The translations under genes and the position numbers were made by a program. From Bacillus carboniphilus (GTDB taxonomy: Bacteria; Bacillota; Bacilli; Bacillales; JAIVKR01), in the NCBI RefSeq assembly GCF_020524035.2, contig NZ_CP129013.1:2035822-2099821 (forward strand): DNA of 64,000 nucleotides. Reading direction: 5' to 3'. Below the pieces are notes generated by a model. The model saw only the letters and a program-made list of their open reading frames with translations. It ran no database searches and had not been told where the DNA came from. This document shows positions 10,072 through 20,007 of this stretch, one piece after another. Each line of letters begins with the position of its first letter. Position 1 is the first letter of the stretch.

Positions 10072-11124
10072 CTATACATTCCGATTAGAATACAACAAAT
10101 AAAGAAAATAAGGTGCCCCTATTGCCGCAGTAAAAACACCTGCAGGTACTTGAATCGGAGCGAATAACGTTCTTCCGATTAAGTCAGAAGCAATCACAAT
10201 CATTCCACCAACTAAAGCCGCTACAGGAAGCAGTGCTCCGTACATTGATCCGACTAATTTTCTAGCAATATGCGGGGCGATAAGTCCAACAAAACTAATG
10301 GCTCCTGCAAAGGCAACGGACATTCCTGTTAAAGAAACACTCAAAATAAACAATAAGCTTTTGGTTAACTGTACTTGGTTCCCTGTTCCACGAGCAATTG
10401 TATCTCCTAACTCCTGAATATTCATCATACGGATAGAGAAGAGCGACAAAATCATTAACAATAAAACGACTGGAAATAAGACATTAATTTGCTCCCAACT
10501 AGCTGTAGCAACGGTACCTGTAATCCAAACATTTGCTTGTTGAGCCTGATATAATGGTCCACTAATCATGAAAAGCGTTGTTAATGACTGTGTAAACAAA
10601 GAAATACCTATACCAATTAACACAAGTCGAATTGGGGATATCCCTTTAGACCAAGCAAAAATATAAATCAAGAGTCCTGTAAGAAATGCGCCTGTAATTG
10701 CAACGGCTGGAAGCCATTTAATACTCACTGTTAAAGACGTTGACATAGTAGAAAATTGCGTTAAAAATATAACGACAGCAAGTGATGCTCCTCCTGTAAT
10801 CCCAATCACATCAGGTGACGCCAATGGATTCTTGACGATGTTTTGCAAAATAGTTCCTGCAACAGCTAAACATATTCCAACAAACAAAGACATTATGATT
10901 CTTGGCATACGAAAAGAAAGAATAAACAAGTTTTCTAGACTACTTCCATTTCCAAGGAATGTTTGAAAAACACGGATTAAACTAAAGTTTTTTTCACCTA
11001 TCGCCGCACTACTAAGAATGAATAAAAATGTAAGTACGATTAATATGACGATTGTTATTAGGGCCTTCACATCAACTAAAAAGGAGAAATGATTTTTTGC
11101 CCTGACAGTGATATGTCTATTCAT
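10072..11124 (-). CDS. FecCD-family siderophore permease (second)
   Basis: A 350-residue polytopic membrane protein of the BtuC/FecCD type, with about nine or ten hydrophobic segments. Family landmarks are the LRMPRI-like motif SFRMPRIIMSLFVG, QNIVKNPLASPDVIGITGGAS, the ARGTGNQ cytoplasmic loop and GLIAPHIARKLVG, which is the ATPase-coupling region. It overlaps the upstream permease by four bases (ATGA), which implies coupled translation. It forms the heterodimeric channel with the 11121-12134 product. By context it resembles YfhA of the B. subtilis YfiYZ-YfhA-YusV hydroxamate-citrate siderophore system, but the substrate is inference. Confidence 0.92.
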   Translation of the reverse strand: MNRHITVRAKNHFSFLVDVKALITIVILIVLTFLFILSSAAIGEKNFSLIRVFQTFLGNGSSLENLFILSFRMPRIIMSLFVGICLAVAGTILQNIVKNPLASPDVIGITGGASLAVVIFLTQFSTMSTSLTVSIKWLPAVAITGAFLTGLLIYIFAWSKGISPIRLVLIGIGISLFTQSLTTLFMISGPLYQAQQANVWITGTVATASWEQINVLFPVVLLLMILSLFSIRMMNIQELGDTIARGTGNQVQLTKSLLFILSVSLTGMSVAFAGAISFVGLIAPHIARKLVGSMYGALLPVAALVGGMIVIASDLIGRTLFAPIQVPAGVFTAAIGAPYFLYLLYSNRNV

Positions 11125-12134
11125 TTCCCTACACCCTTTCTAGCGATATAAACAAATAAAGGAATGCCAATTAATGACGTCATCACCCCTACTGGCGCTT
11201 CTTCTGGGCTAACAACATATCTGGCACTTATATCTGCAATGACAAGAAGAATCCCTCCAAGCAGTCCACTTAACGGGATAAGCCACCTATGATCTGTACC
11301 AATAATGAAGCGACTTACATGTGGAATAATAATACCTATAAAACCAATCGGACCTGCCACACTAACTGCACCACCAGCTAATAATACGACGGCTATCGCA
11401 GCTATTAAACGTGTATAGATTGTCTTTACTCCTAACCCCTCTGCTACTTCATCGCCCATCGATAGAAGATTTAGTTGATTCGCTATGTGGAAACTTAAAA
11501 TGATGGCAAGAAACATAAATGGTAAAACTGGATAGAGTTGTTCTAAATCACGCCCTTGAACAGATCCTGCTAACCAAAATAAAACTTGATCTAAAGCTGC
11601 CTCATTAATCACAAGTAAGCCTTGAGTTAATGAAGAAAACAGGGCAGCAATCGCCGCGCCAGCCAGCGTAAGCTTCATTGGAGTAACTCCTTCTCTCCCA
11701 ATAGAACTAAAAACGAAAACGACGATTGAAGCGATAGCAGCACCTAAGAAGGAGATAAACATAAACGATGTTACATCATTAATTCCTAAAAAAGAAAAGG
11801 CGAATACAATAAAAAAACCAGCACCAGAATTGATTCCTAAAATAGTAGGAGAAGCAAGTGGATTTCTCGTAATCGCTTGCATTAAAACGCCTGCTATAGC
11901 TAGCCCTGATCCAACTACAGCCGCTATAATTGAACGGGGCAGCCGCACGGTTTGAACAATTAAATGATTGTTTTCACCATCAAAAGAGGTAAACGATCGA
12001 TACACTTCCCCCCATCCGATATCCGTGTATCCATATACTAAACTAGCAAGCATTGACATTATAAGAATAAATAACAGTAATATGAGAACAAAAACCTTAG
12101 TGATTATAGTAGAATGTCTAAACAAGATTTTCAC
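11121..12134 (-). CDS. FecCD-family siderophore permease (first)
   Basis: A 337-residue integral membrane protein, the partner permease. Landmarks are VRLPRSIIAAVVGSGLAIAG, MQAITRNPLASPTILGINSG, the LSMGDEVAEGLGV loop and FIGIIIPHVSRFIIG, all typical of FecC/YfiZ permeases. First gene of the minus-strand operon and divergent from the binding-protein gene at 12264, with two Fur boxes in the shared 129-bp spacer. Iron limitation should induce both arms together. Confidence 0.93.
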   Translation of the reverse strand: MKILFRHSTIITKVFVLILLLFILIMSMLASLVYGYTDIGWGEVYRSFTSFDGENNHLIVQTVRLPRSIIAAVVGSGLAIAGVLMQAITRNPLASPTILGINSGAGFFIVFAFSFLGINDVTSFMFISFLGAAIASIVVFVFSSIGREGVTPMKLTLAGAAIAALFSSLTQGLLVINEAALDQVLFWLAGSVQGRDLEQLYPVLPFMFLAIILSFHIANQLNLLSMGDEVAEGLGVKTIYTRLIAAIAVVLLAGGAVSVAGPIGFIGIIIPHVSRFIIGTDHRWLIPLSGLLGGILLVIADISARYVVSPEEAPVGVMTSLIGIPLFVYIARKGVGK

Positions 12135-12143
12135 ACTTTCTAT

Positions 12144-12162
12144 TGATAATGAGAATTATTTT
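12144..12162. promoter_or_regulatory. Fur box, permease side
   Basis: TGATAATGAGAATTATTTT fits the Bacillus Fur 7-1-7 pattern (TGATAATNATTATCA) with most positions matched. It lies 10 bases upstream of the permease start. Confidence 0.85.
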
Positions 12163-12210
12163 CACTATTTATCTTGACATTTATTATTATACCAAATATT
12201 ATATCTTATG

Positions 12211-12229
12211 TGAATGATATTCATTATCA
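12211..12229. promoter_or_regulatory. Fur box, binding-protein side
   Basis: TGAATGATATTCATTATCA is a near-perfect inverted repeat fitting the Fur consensus. It lies 35 bases before the binding-protein start, where it would overlap the promoter. Confidence 0.88.
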
Positions 12230-12263
12230 ATAAATTTCAATACATAACTTAGGGGGATTATAG

Positions 12264-13256
12264 ATGAAAAAAGCATGGCTATTTGGGCTTGTTCTTTTAC
12301 TTGGGCTCATGACTGCTTGTGGCAACTCTGAAACTGCAAGCTCTGATGAGAAAAATAAAGATGATAATAAAACTGAGGATACTAGTTATACAATCGAACA
12401 CGCTATGGGTGAAACAACATTAGAAGAAACACCTGAAAAAGTTGTTGTTTTAACGAACGAAGGTACAGAGGCTCTTCTTGCAGTTGGTGTTAAACCGGTA
12501 GGGGCTGTTCAATCATGGTTAGGGGATCCTTGGTATGATCATATTGCTGATGAAATGGATGGAGTAGAAGTAGTTGGAAACGAAATGGGTCCTGACTTAG
12601 AAAAAATCGCTACCCTAGAACCAGATTTAATTATCGGAAATAAAGTACGTCAAGAAGCTTTTTACGATAAGCTTAATGAAATTGCGCCAACGGTTTTCGC
12701 TGAAACGTTAACAGGCAATTGGCAAGCAAATTTCGAATTATATACAAAGGCATTAAATAAGGAAGAAGAAGGAAAAGAAGTCATCGCTCAATTTAATGAC
12801 CGCATCGAAGAAGTCAAAACAAATCTTGGAGAAAAAACAGACCAAACTATTTCGGTTGTTCGTTTCCAAGCTGATATGGCGAGAATCTATTATAAAGATT
12901 CATTCTCGGGTGTGATCCTTGAACAATTAGGTTTTAAACGTCCAGAAAACCTTGAAGCATTGTTTGATGGCAACGAGTACGGCAATTTTGCAATGGAAGT
13001 AACGAAAGAGCAAATTCCAGAGATGGATGCAGATCATTTATTCTATTTCACGTACGCTCCTCCATATGACGAAAAATCATACGACGGAGCAATGAAAACT
13101 GAAGAAGAATGGACAAACGATCCACTTTGGGAGAAATTATCTGTTGTTGAAGAAGGCAATGTAAAACGCGTTGAAGATTCAATTTGGAACACAGCAGGTG
13201 GCGTTAAAGCAGCAAACTTGATGATTGATCAGCTTGAAGCATACTTTGCTGAATAA
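12264..13256 (+). CDS. Ferric-siderophore binding lipoprotein (YfiY-like)
   Basis: Extracytoplasmic solute-binding lipoprotein that delivers ferric siderophore to the permeases. 330 residues: a signal peptide ending in the lipobox LMTAC (Cys around residue 19), an acidic Asn/Asp/Lys linker, then a class III periplasmic-binding fold with EHAMGETTLEETPEKVVVL, the GVKPVGAVQSW segment and LEPDLIIGNKVRQEAFYDKL. GGGGGAT precedes the ATG. Divergent from the permease-ATPase operon. The sequence resembles B. subtilis YfiY (schizokinen/arthrobactin uptake) at family level, but the actual ligand is not known. Confidence 0.93.
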   Translation: MKKAWLFGLVLLLGLMTACGNSETASSDEKNKDDNKTEDTSYTIEHAMGETTLEETPEKVVVLTNEGTEALLAVGVKPVGAVQSWLGDPWYDHIADEMDGVEVVGNEMGPDLEKIATLEPDLIIGNKVRQEAFYDKLNEIAPTVFAETLTGNWQANFELYTKALNKEEEGKEVIAQFNDRIEEVKTNLGEKTDQTISVVRFQADMARIYYKDSFSGVILEQLGFKRPENLEALFDGNEYGNFAMEVTKEQIPEMDADHLFYFTYAPPYDEKSYDGAMKTEEEWTNDPLWEKLSVVEEGNVKRVEDSIWNTAGGVKAANLMIDQLEAYFAE

Positions 13257-13257
13257 T

Positions 13258-13480
13258 TAAGAAAAGCGAAAGCGACCGTTTAGCAACGAAGGGGCTTGAG
13301 CACTCCGTATGAGATAAAGGAAACACGAAAAGCCGCAGGCTTCGATGTTGAAGAAATGGAACATCATCGTTGTCCACGTCCTGTGGACAACGATGATGCT
13401 AGCACTTCCTGTGCGTCGAAAAACTTACGAATCGTTGGGCGCTGGAGCTAGACAATAAGAAAAGCGAAAGCGACCGTTTA
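13258..13480. repeat. Structured intergenic repeat, copy A
   Basis: A non-coding block after the binding-protein stop. A 25-base segment at 13258-13282 recurs exactly at 13456-13480, 198 bases away. Between them are a hairpin centred on GTTGTCCACGTCCTGTGGAC extended by flanking ATCATCGTTG/CAACGATGAT, the TTGAGCACTC and TGCTAGCACTTCCTG segments, and the end GGAGCTAGACAA. The same landmarks occur at 41095-41220. It is a GC-richer, strongly folded interspersed repeat of a kind seen in Bacillaceae spacers. I cannot name the family. Confidence 0.75.
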
Positions 13481-13511
13481 ACGACGCATATAAAAAGAGG
13501 AATATCAACTT

Positions 13512-13556
13512 AAAGAGGTATTGATCAGTTAAATAACTGGTAAATGCCTCTTTTTT
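13512..13556 (+). terminator. Probable terminator
   Basis: AAAGAGGTATT pairs imperfectly with AATGCCTCTTT and is followed by TTTTTT. It lies between the repeat and the ZIP gene and may end the binding-protein transcript. Confidence 0.65.
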
Positions 13557-13621
13557 CATCCATTCATAATTGTCATGTTTAAGGATAAGCTATGTGAAAA
13601 GGAAGATTCGGAGGAAATCCA

Positions 13622-14346
13622 ATGTTTCAAGCAGCCTTTTGGGGGGCAGTATCCGGTTCAAGTATTCTTTTAGGAGCTTTTTTCGCACAGTTTAAGTTTT
13701 TCACTGCAACAAGGACGGCCTTTATTATGGCATTTGGAACCGGAGTGTTAATTGGTGCAGCTTCTTTTGAACTTTTAGATGAATCTTATTCACAAGGTGG
13801 GTATCTTTCCAGCTCGATCGGCTTTTTAAGTGGGGCGATTATTTATACCATAATAGAATTCATTCTTGCTAAAAAAGGAGGGAATGAAAGGAAGCGTTCA
13901 ACCCCTAATCCTAAAGGGCATTCTGGCTTATCCATTTTCTTTGGAACACTGTTAGATGCGATACCAGAATCGATCATTATCGGGGTAAGCTTGTTAGAAG
14001 GAGGAGGATTAAGCTTTTTAATGGTCATCGCCGTTTTCATTAGTAATTTTCCTGAAGGTCTTTCTAGCACAAAAGGGCTCCTTGAGGATTATTCTAAACG
14101 AAAAATATACTTTTTATGGTTTATGGTTGTTGTATTAGCTACCGCAAGTTCTTTTTTTTGGATATGTATTTCTTGCAGACACAAACCCTCATATTACCGC
14201 TTTTATCGGTGCTTTCGCAGCCAGGAGGAATCATTGCCATGATTGCTTCAACAATGCTTCCTGAAGCCTTTGAAGAAGGAGGACCTATCATCGGCCTCCT
14301 ATCATCTTTAGGTTTACTCTGCTCCTTTTTATTATCGCACCTTTAG
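13622..14346 (+). CDS. ZIP-family metal transporter, two frameshifts
   Basis: An integral membrane protein of about 240 residues once two extra bases are removed (T-run 14152-14159 and CC at 14221). It has seven to eight hydrophobic segments, the ZIP helices with GILLDAIPES-like FGTLLDAIPESIIIGVSLLEGG and FISNFPEGLSSTKGLLE, and a C-terminal AFAAGGIIAMIASTMLPEAFEEG. The His/Glu/Asn metal site residues of the family (D-x-x-PES, N-x-PEG) are present. It would move zinc or related divalent cations into the cytoplasm, though direction and metal are inferred. GGAGG lies 7 bases before ATG. The frameshifts look like homopolymer errors. Confidence 0.88.
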
Positions 14347-14415
14347 AGAATGATAAAAAATGGACGAGAGTTTCTGGTCGTTAACAACCACATTGCTTTA
14401 TAGCTTTTAACCATG

Positions 14416-16175
14416 TTATTCAAACTTATTAATAAGGTCGTTTAATTCACTAGAAAGATTGGCTAAATCCACTGCCTCTCTCTCGATTTCTTCCATAGAT
14501 GAATTGGATTGTTGAACAAAGGCCGTAGCTTCTTCGACAGCTGCGGCACTCTCTTGAGAAATAGAGGCAATATCATCAATAGAAGCATCCATACGATTCC
14601 CATTCTCGGCAATATCATTTAATTCATTTGATGTTCTTTCGATCAATTGACTAATCCCTTCTAAGACTTCACGAATTTTGGAAAATGTCTCACCTGTGCT
14701 CTTTATTCGACCATTGCCTTCCTCAACTGTTTCAAATACATTTTTTTTAGATGCTTAGAGACTTCTGTCGTTTCATTTTGTACACTTCCAACTATATTTG
14801 TAATCTCCTCGACTGAGGTAGACACTTGTTCAGCTAATTTTCTAACCTCATCTGCTACAACGGCAAATCCTCTTCCATGTTCTCCTGCTCTAGCTGCTTC
14901 TATTGCTGCATTTAAAGCTAATAAATTAGTTTGTTCAGCAATTGTTTGTATAACCGTAACGAGATTATTAACGGACTTCGTTTGATCCTGTAATGAGTTT
15001 ACCTTTGTAAGAGACTCGCTTACACTTTTATGAATATTACTCATAGAATGAACAGACTTCTCCATTAAGTCCACTCCTTCTTCAGTTGTTCCAACTACTT
15101 CAATTGCAGAGTTTTTAGCCATGTCTCCGTTATCCTTCGCCATTTTAATAACTGAAACATACTTCCTCATATCATCAGACAAATGGCTTGTTCTCTCCAC
15201 CTGAACTTCTACTCCTGAAGCGATTTCTTGCATCGTACTGGCAATTTGCCCCGTTCCTTGTTTCATCTCACTTGAAGACTGTGAAAGTTGAATACTCCTC
15301 TCTCTTACTTGTCTTGATATCGCGATTATGCTACTCACCATCGCTTCTAAATCTTCATTCATCTTTACAATGGAAGATGACAACTGTCCTATTTCACTAT
15401 TTTCAGATAATGATAACTCCATGGAAACACCTTTTGCAGTCGTTAGTTTACCAGTTGCTATAAACTTAGCCACCGTTGTAATCTTTGTCAGTGGTTTTAA
15501 CCTCTTATTTATATACCGATAGATAAACAACACAATTACGGTAAGAGCGATCAAATTAGTAACAATAACAACAGGTAATTGATCCATTAATACTGAATAC
15601 GTGATGGAAGAGATCATGGATGTATTGGCATCAACCCCCACAACTCCTATTACCTCTCCCTTTTCATCTATAATAGGGCTAAATGCCGTCAAGTACTCTC
15701 CTTTTTCATTATCGTATAAAACGTCCGTTACAAACGCATCATCCTTTAACACTCTCTCAATTGTCGCTTTTGATATATTAGGTAAAGGATCACCTATATC
15801 ATATCTCACCTTTGAATCTGAGTTTCCTCCATCAATAAGGATCACAGGTTTATTTGTTTCCTCATCGATCTCTACTAAGTAAACATACTCAGAGTCTGTA
15901 TTCTCTTTAAATTCTCTTAACTGCTTTTCTATTTGAAAGTATTGAACATTTTTATTCTTTGCCTTTATAAAACTTCGATAATCTTGTGCTTCTATCTTAC
16001 TTGATATAAACTTTGCATTATTAATGGTGTACTCTGAAATACTATTTTTTACGGATTGCAAAGATGTATAATAAAGTAACAAAGAATTACCGATTAAGTA
16101 TACAATCAACAACATAAGAATCACTCTTGATATTTGTCTACTTAACCTCTTTTCTTTTCTTTTTCCTTTCGTCAT
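14416..16175 (-). CDS. Methyl-accepting chemotaxis protein, frameshift
   Basis: A transmembrane chemoreceptor of about 586 residues after one missing A (T-run 14741-14748) is restored. Order: N-terminal basic stretch and TM1 (about residues 15-37), an extracellular Cache-like sensor with [10 protein letters not shown] and [19 protein letters not shown]2 (about 198-220), HAMP, then a long cytoplasmic coiled coil with the signalling tip containing [20 protein letters not shown] and [14 protein letters not shown]. It would control CheA via CheW and respond to an unknown ligand. No che genes are adjacent. Confidence 0.92.
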
Positions 16176-16262
16176 TCGCCACCACTCCTATTTTATTTAT
16201 TTCCACTTCCTTCATAGTCATAGGTCTATAGTAGTATATCGTCCTAAAAACAAAAGGTTTTT

Positions 16263-16281
16263 AGAGGTTGTTCAAAAAGTC
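16263..16281. repeat. Solo end of the TIR element
   Basis: AGAGGTTGTTCAAAAAGT is identical to the right terminal inverted repeat of the element at 40931-41273. No second end lies within the next 130 bases, so this is a truncated or solo terminus in the spacer between the chemoreceptor and the peptidase. Confidence 0.6.
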
Positions 16282-16338
16282 ATGAAAAAGAATGTCAAAA
16301 TTGAGTTGAATCCTGTCAGATAATCAACTTGCACGTAA

Positions 16339-16378
16339 AAAAGCACCCCAACTCTCATATGAGCTAGAGCGCTTCTTA
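16339..16378 (-). terminator. Probable terminator of oligopeptidase gene
   Basis: On the minus strand an imperfect hairpin (AAGCGCTCTAGCTCATATGAG arm region with GAGAG...TGCTT) ends in TTTTTT. It lies about a dozen bases past the stop at 16392. Confidence 0.6.
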
Positions 16379-16391
16379 ATATAAAAGCGGA

Positions 16392-18156
16392 TTACTTTTC
16401 TGTTAGTGACATGAACTCTTCTACATCTTCCACTATTAAATCAAGACCTTGCTTCCAAAATGATGGAGAGGTTAAATCTACTCCTAAATGCTTTTCAGCT
16501 AATTGTTCAACCGTCATTGAGCCAGTATCCTGCAATAATGAAATATATTTCTCTTCGAACTCTTTTCCTTCTTCAATTGCTTTCGCATAAATACTTAAAG
16601 AGAATAAATAACCGAAAGTGTAAGGAAAATTGTAGAACGGTACATCTGTGCTATAAAAATGAAGCTTAGATGACCAGAAGCTTGGATGATAACTTTCTAG
16701 AGAATCAAGATAAGCTTTTTTTTGAGCTTCTTCCATTAATTTATTTAATCGTTCTGGTGACACGAATCCACTCTTTCTTTCTTCATAAAAGTTGGTTTCA
16801 AAAATGAACCGAGCATGAATGTTCATTAAGAAGGCAACACTTCTTTGTAATTTGTCATCCAACAAAGTGATTTGTTCATCTTTTGAGTTCGCTTCTTTAT
16901 AAGAAGCATCCGCTACAATCATTTCAGCATAAGTAGAAGCCGTTTCTGCTACATTCATGGCGTACATACGATTAAGAGGATGTACATTCTTCATTACGTC
17001 TGAATGAAAAGCGTGACCTAATTCATGTGCCAAAGTAGAGACGTTAGAAGGAGTACCCGAATACGTCATAAAAATGCGAGATTGTTCACTTTCTATAAAA
17101 CCAGTACAAAATCCTCCTGGACGTTTACCTGCACGATCTTCAGCTTCAATCCAGTTTTCTTCAAATGCCTTTTTAGTAAATTTACCTAACTCCTCTCCAA
17201 ATTGAGAAAAATGCTTAAAAATAAATTCTGCACCTTCTTGATAAGATTTTGTAGAAACTTTATCGTTTATCGGAGCATCTACATCAAACCAAGATAATTT
17301 TTCAATATCAAGTAATTGTGCTTTACGGTTCAAATATTTAACCAAATACCCTTTATATTCTTCGATGGTATTCCACATAGCGTCAAGTGTTGATTGTGTC
17401 ATTCTATTGATATCAAGAGGTTCACTTAAAATATGATCCCATCCTCTAGCTTTATAACTGGAGATACGAAAGCCAGCTAGATGATTAATCGTTCTTGACA
17501 AAAGATTAGCTTGCTCTTCCCAAGCCATCTCCCATTTTTTAAAAGCTTCTTTTCTAATTGATCTTTTTTTCGTGAGAAAGGTAATTATGTAATTGACCAA
17601 CAGATAAATGTTTTTCTTCTCCTTCAATTGTAAGAGGAATTTCTATTGACGAAACAATATCATTATAAAGTTCACCCCAGCCATGATAGCCATCGACGGA
17701 TAATTGCTCTATTAAAGCCTCTTCAGATGCTGACAGCTTCTTTAAGGCAATTTGTCTTCTTTCGTTTAATACAAAAGATAAGGGCTGCACTTTTTCTTGT
17801 TGTAAGAAAGTATTCCATTTGTCTTCATTCATTTCGGCAAGCTGAAGATCAAGAATAGTGTTAGCTGTCTTAAAAGTGGACATGATCGAAGTAATTTGAC
17901 TATTAAGCTGAACAGCCTTCTTATCAGACATATCTTGAGCCTGCAAACAACTAACAAAAGATAATGCTTGACTTAATTGTTTTATTATTGCTGCACTTTT
18001 ATCAATTGACTGAAATAATTCCTTACCCTCTTTTACTAAAACTTCAAATTGATTAACCTCTTTATTTAATCGTTGTAAATATTCTTGAAATTGTTTTGAT
18101 TCACTTTCACCCTCAAAAAAAACATCTAAATCCCATGTTTCTTTAAGTTTTTCCAT
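16392..18156 (-). CDS. Oligoendopeptidase F family (M3B), frameshift
   Basis: A cytoplasmic zinc metallopeptidase of about 587 residues. The catalytic HExxH motif is in STLAHELGHAFHSDVM, with the downstream Glu supplied by NVAETASTYAEMIV. An N-terminal helical segment and the family NYLSHEKRSIRKEAF joint are restored when an extra A (T-run 17564-17570) is removed. The two visible halves then join exactly. Similar to B. subtilis YusX and other PepF-like proteins. It would degrade oligopeptides of roughly 7-17 residues, by family knowledge. The start MEKLKETWDLDVFF follows AAGGGG. Confidence 0.92.
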
Positions 18157-18240
18157 TTTATCAACCCCTTGTTACTCATTTTCTTTCGACTAACGAAAGA
18201 CTTTCCTTTCCATTATAACACAGTCATACTACCTTCCCTT

Positions 18241-19392
18241 TTACAATTTTGCTACCTTAAAGAAATAAATACCACAAGTGACAAGAAATAGCACCATTAC
18301 TCCATAAATAAGGTTATTAGAGATCGTTTTGGATGAACTGACAAAAGAGGATTGATTGATCGAATTTGACTTCTCATCAAACTCCACTTTTTGTAATCCA
18401 ATCTCTTTAATTGTTCGCCCATCTTCCCCCGTAATAATCATTGAATCTCCTTTTACATTTTGCTCAATCTTTTCATCTTTATATTTCACGTAAAATTGCT
18501 CTTGACTTAACTCATATGAATCTCCTTGATATTCATAAGTTTGATCGTTAACAACCGAATCAATCGCAAAATGATCAAAACCATATGTTAGCAACTCAAT
18601 TGTATCTTGATAGGCTAATCGGTCGTAACTGGCTTTCATGGTTACAACGATTACGTTTAATCCATCTTTCTGAGCATTCGTGACTAAAGTAAAACCCGAT
18701 TGATTTACAAATCCATTCTTTCCACCTACTACTTCAGGATAATCATTACTAATCAATAGTTTATGATGATTATATAAAGTAGTATCCCATGATTGACCAT
18801 CCCAATCCATTTTTTTCATCCCAAATATAGTTGAAAAAGTTTGATTTCGAATAGCGTATGCTGTGATTTTCGCCATATCACTAGCTGTTGTATAATGATC
18901 TTCATTAAATAAACCATGTGGGTTGGTAAAATGAGTATTTTCTATGTTTACATTTTCTTTTAAATATTTGTTCAAATCTACTGCAAATTGTTCAACACTG
19001 CCACTTAAATGTTCTGCAATCGCTATTCCTGCATCGTTACCTGAGTTGATTAGTAGCCCCTTCACTAACTTATCAAGTGAAACTTCCTCTCCAGCCTCTA
19101 AATATACCCGTGTACCATCAGCCTCTCGTGCTCGTTCACTCACCTTCGTAACATCTTGTAAATTTCCGTTTTCTATAGCATATATGGCTGTAGCAATTTT
19201 CGTTATACTAGCAGGATACATTTGCTTTTCTTCGTTTTTAGCATATAATACATCCCCACTTGTTGCTTCAATTAAGATAGCTGCCTCACTCTCAACCGTT
19301 GGAGTGTCCACTTCTGCTCCTGCAATGGCAGGGGAAACTAATAGTATAAAAAACAAAAAAACTATGAATCTCTTAATGAACAAATTATTCAC
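18241..19392 (-). CDS. D-alanyl-D-alanine carboxypeptidase (DacF-like)
   Basis: A membrane-anchored low-molecular-weight penicillin-binding protein of 383 residues: signal peptide (1-25), S11 peptidase domain with the active-site Ser in PASITKIATA (SxxK), SGN motif in LLINSGNDAG, and a third motif reading GGKNGF where KTG is usual. A C-terminal anchor segment (YGVMVLFLVTCGIYFFKVAKL region) holds it to the membrane. It trims pentapeptide side chains of peptidoglycan in vegetative cells or spores. The KNG variant is odd and may change beta-lactam or substrate behaviour. Single gene. Confidence 0.9.
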   Translation of the reverse strand: MNNLFIKRFIVFLFFILLVSPAIAGAEVDTPTVESEAAILIEATSGDVLYAKNEEKQMYPASITKIATAIYAIENGNLQDVTKVSERAREADGTRVYLEAGEEVSLDKLVKGLLINSGNDAGIAIAEHLSGSVEQFAVDLNKYLKENVNIENTHFTNPHGLFNEDHYTTASDMAKITAYAIRNQTFSTIFGMKKMDWDGQSWDTTLYNHHKLLISNDYPEVVGGKNGFVNQSGFTLVTNAQKDGLNVIVVTMKASYDRLAYQDTIELLTYGFDHFAIDSVVNDQTYEYQGDSYELSQEQFYVKYKDEKIEQNVKGDSMIITGEDGRTIKEIGLQKVEFDEKSNSINQSSFVSSSKTISNNLIYGVMVLFLVTCGIYFFKVAKL

Positions 19393-19554
19393 CTACTATC
19401 TCTTTATTTCTATTAATTGGTTCTTTTTGTCTATTTTTTCTATTATTTTATTTAGGTCGTTTTTCCTAATTATCATATCACAACAATTAATTTATGAAAA
19501 AACCAATACATAGTAGAGATAAAGGAAAATGTAAGTGTAATTATTTTCTCTAAC

Positions 19555-19590
19555 AGAAAAAACTAACCGCTCGTAAAAAACGGTTAGTCA
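19555..19590 (-). terminator. Terminator of GerPF-like gene
   Basis: CTAACCG (19563-19569) pairs with CGGTTAG (19581-19587), followed on the minus strand by TTTTTT. Confidence 0.8.
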
Positions 19591-19611
19591 TTTCCAAACA
19601 TGGATATATGA

Positions 19612-19869
19612 TTACGTTAAAGAAAGGTTTCGTTGAATAGTAGGTTTACTTAATGCGGGAGAATCTATGTAGTCATGGTCATCTAATAAACTTTGCGGCC
19701 CAATATATTGAGCACCATCACCAAAGTTCTCCCCGTAGCCTTGATTTTTCTTTGTGGAGTTACTTAAATCTGCGAGGAAGCTTTGACCGATATTTAAAGA
19801 AGAGCAGCCATCAATTGTGGTGACCTTTATAAAAGCAACATTTATATTCATAGGTTTTTGATTCGTCAT
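19612..19869 (-). CDS. GerPA/GerPF-like spore germination protein
   Basis: An 85-residue protein with the GerPA/GerPF pattern: an N-terminal beta strand with VTTIDGCSSLNIGQSF, then a Gly/Asn-rich GYGENFGDGAQYIG. Family members (GerPA, GerPF and coat-associated relatives) are needed for germinants to cross the spore coat. The C-terminal PALSKPTIQRNLSLT tail is unlike GerPF and longer. AAGGAG precedes the ATG. It sits beside two unrecognised spore-type genes, with which it may form a mother-cell cluster. The spore role is inference from the family. Confidence 0.72.
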   Translation of the reverse strand: MTNQKPMNINVAFIKVTTIDGCSSLNIGQSFLADLSNSTKKNQGYGENFGDGAQYIGPQSLLDDHDYIDSPALSKPTIQRNLSLT

Positions 19870-20007
19870 ACTACACTCCTTTTATCCTTTTACCTCTATA
19901 CTATGTAACTAATCCTTTGAAAATGACCATTTTTTGATGGAGGGACTTTTCATCCCTCCCTACCTTGAAAATAAATACTCCAAACACCTTAAAGCGAGAG
20001 TTTTTTT

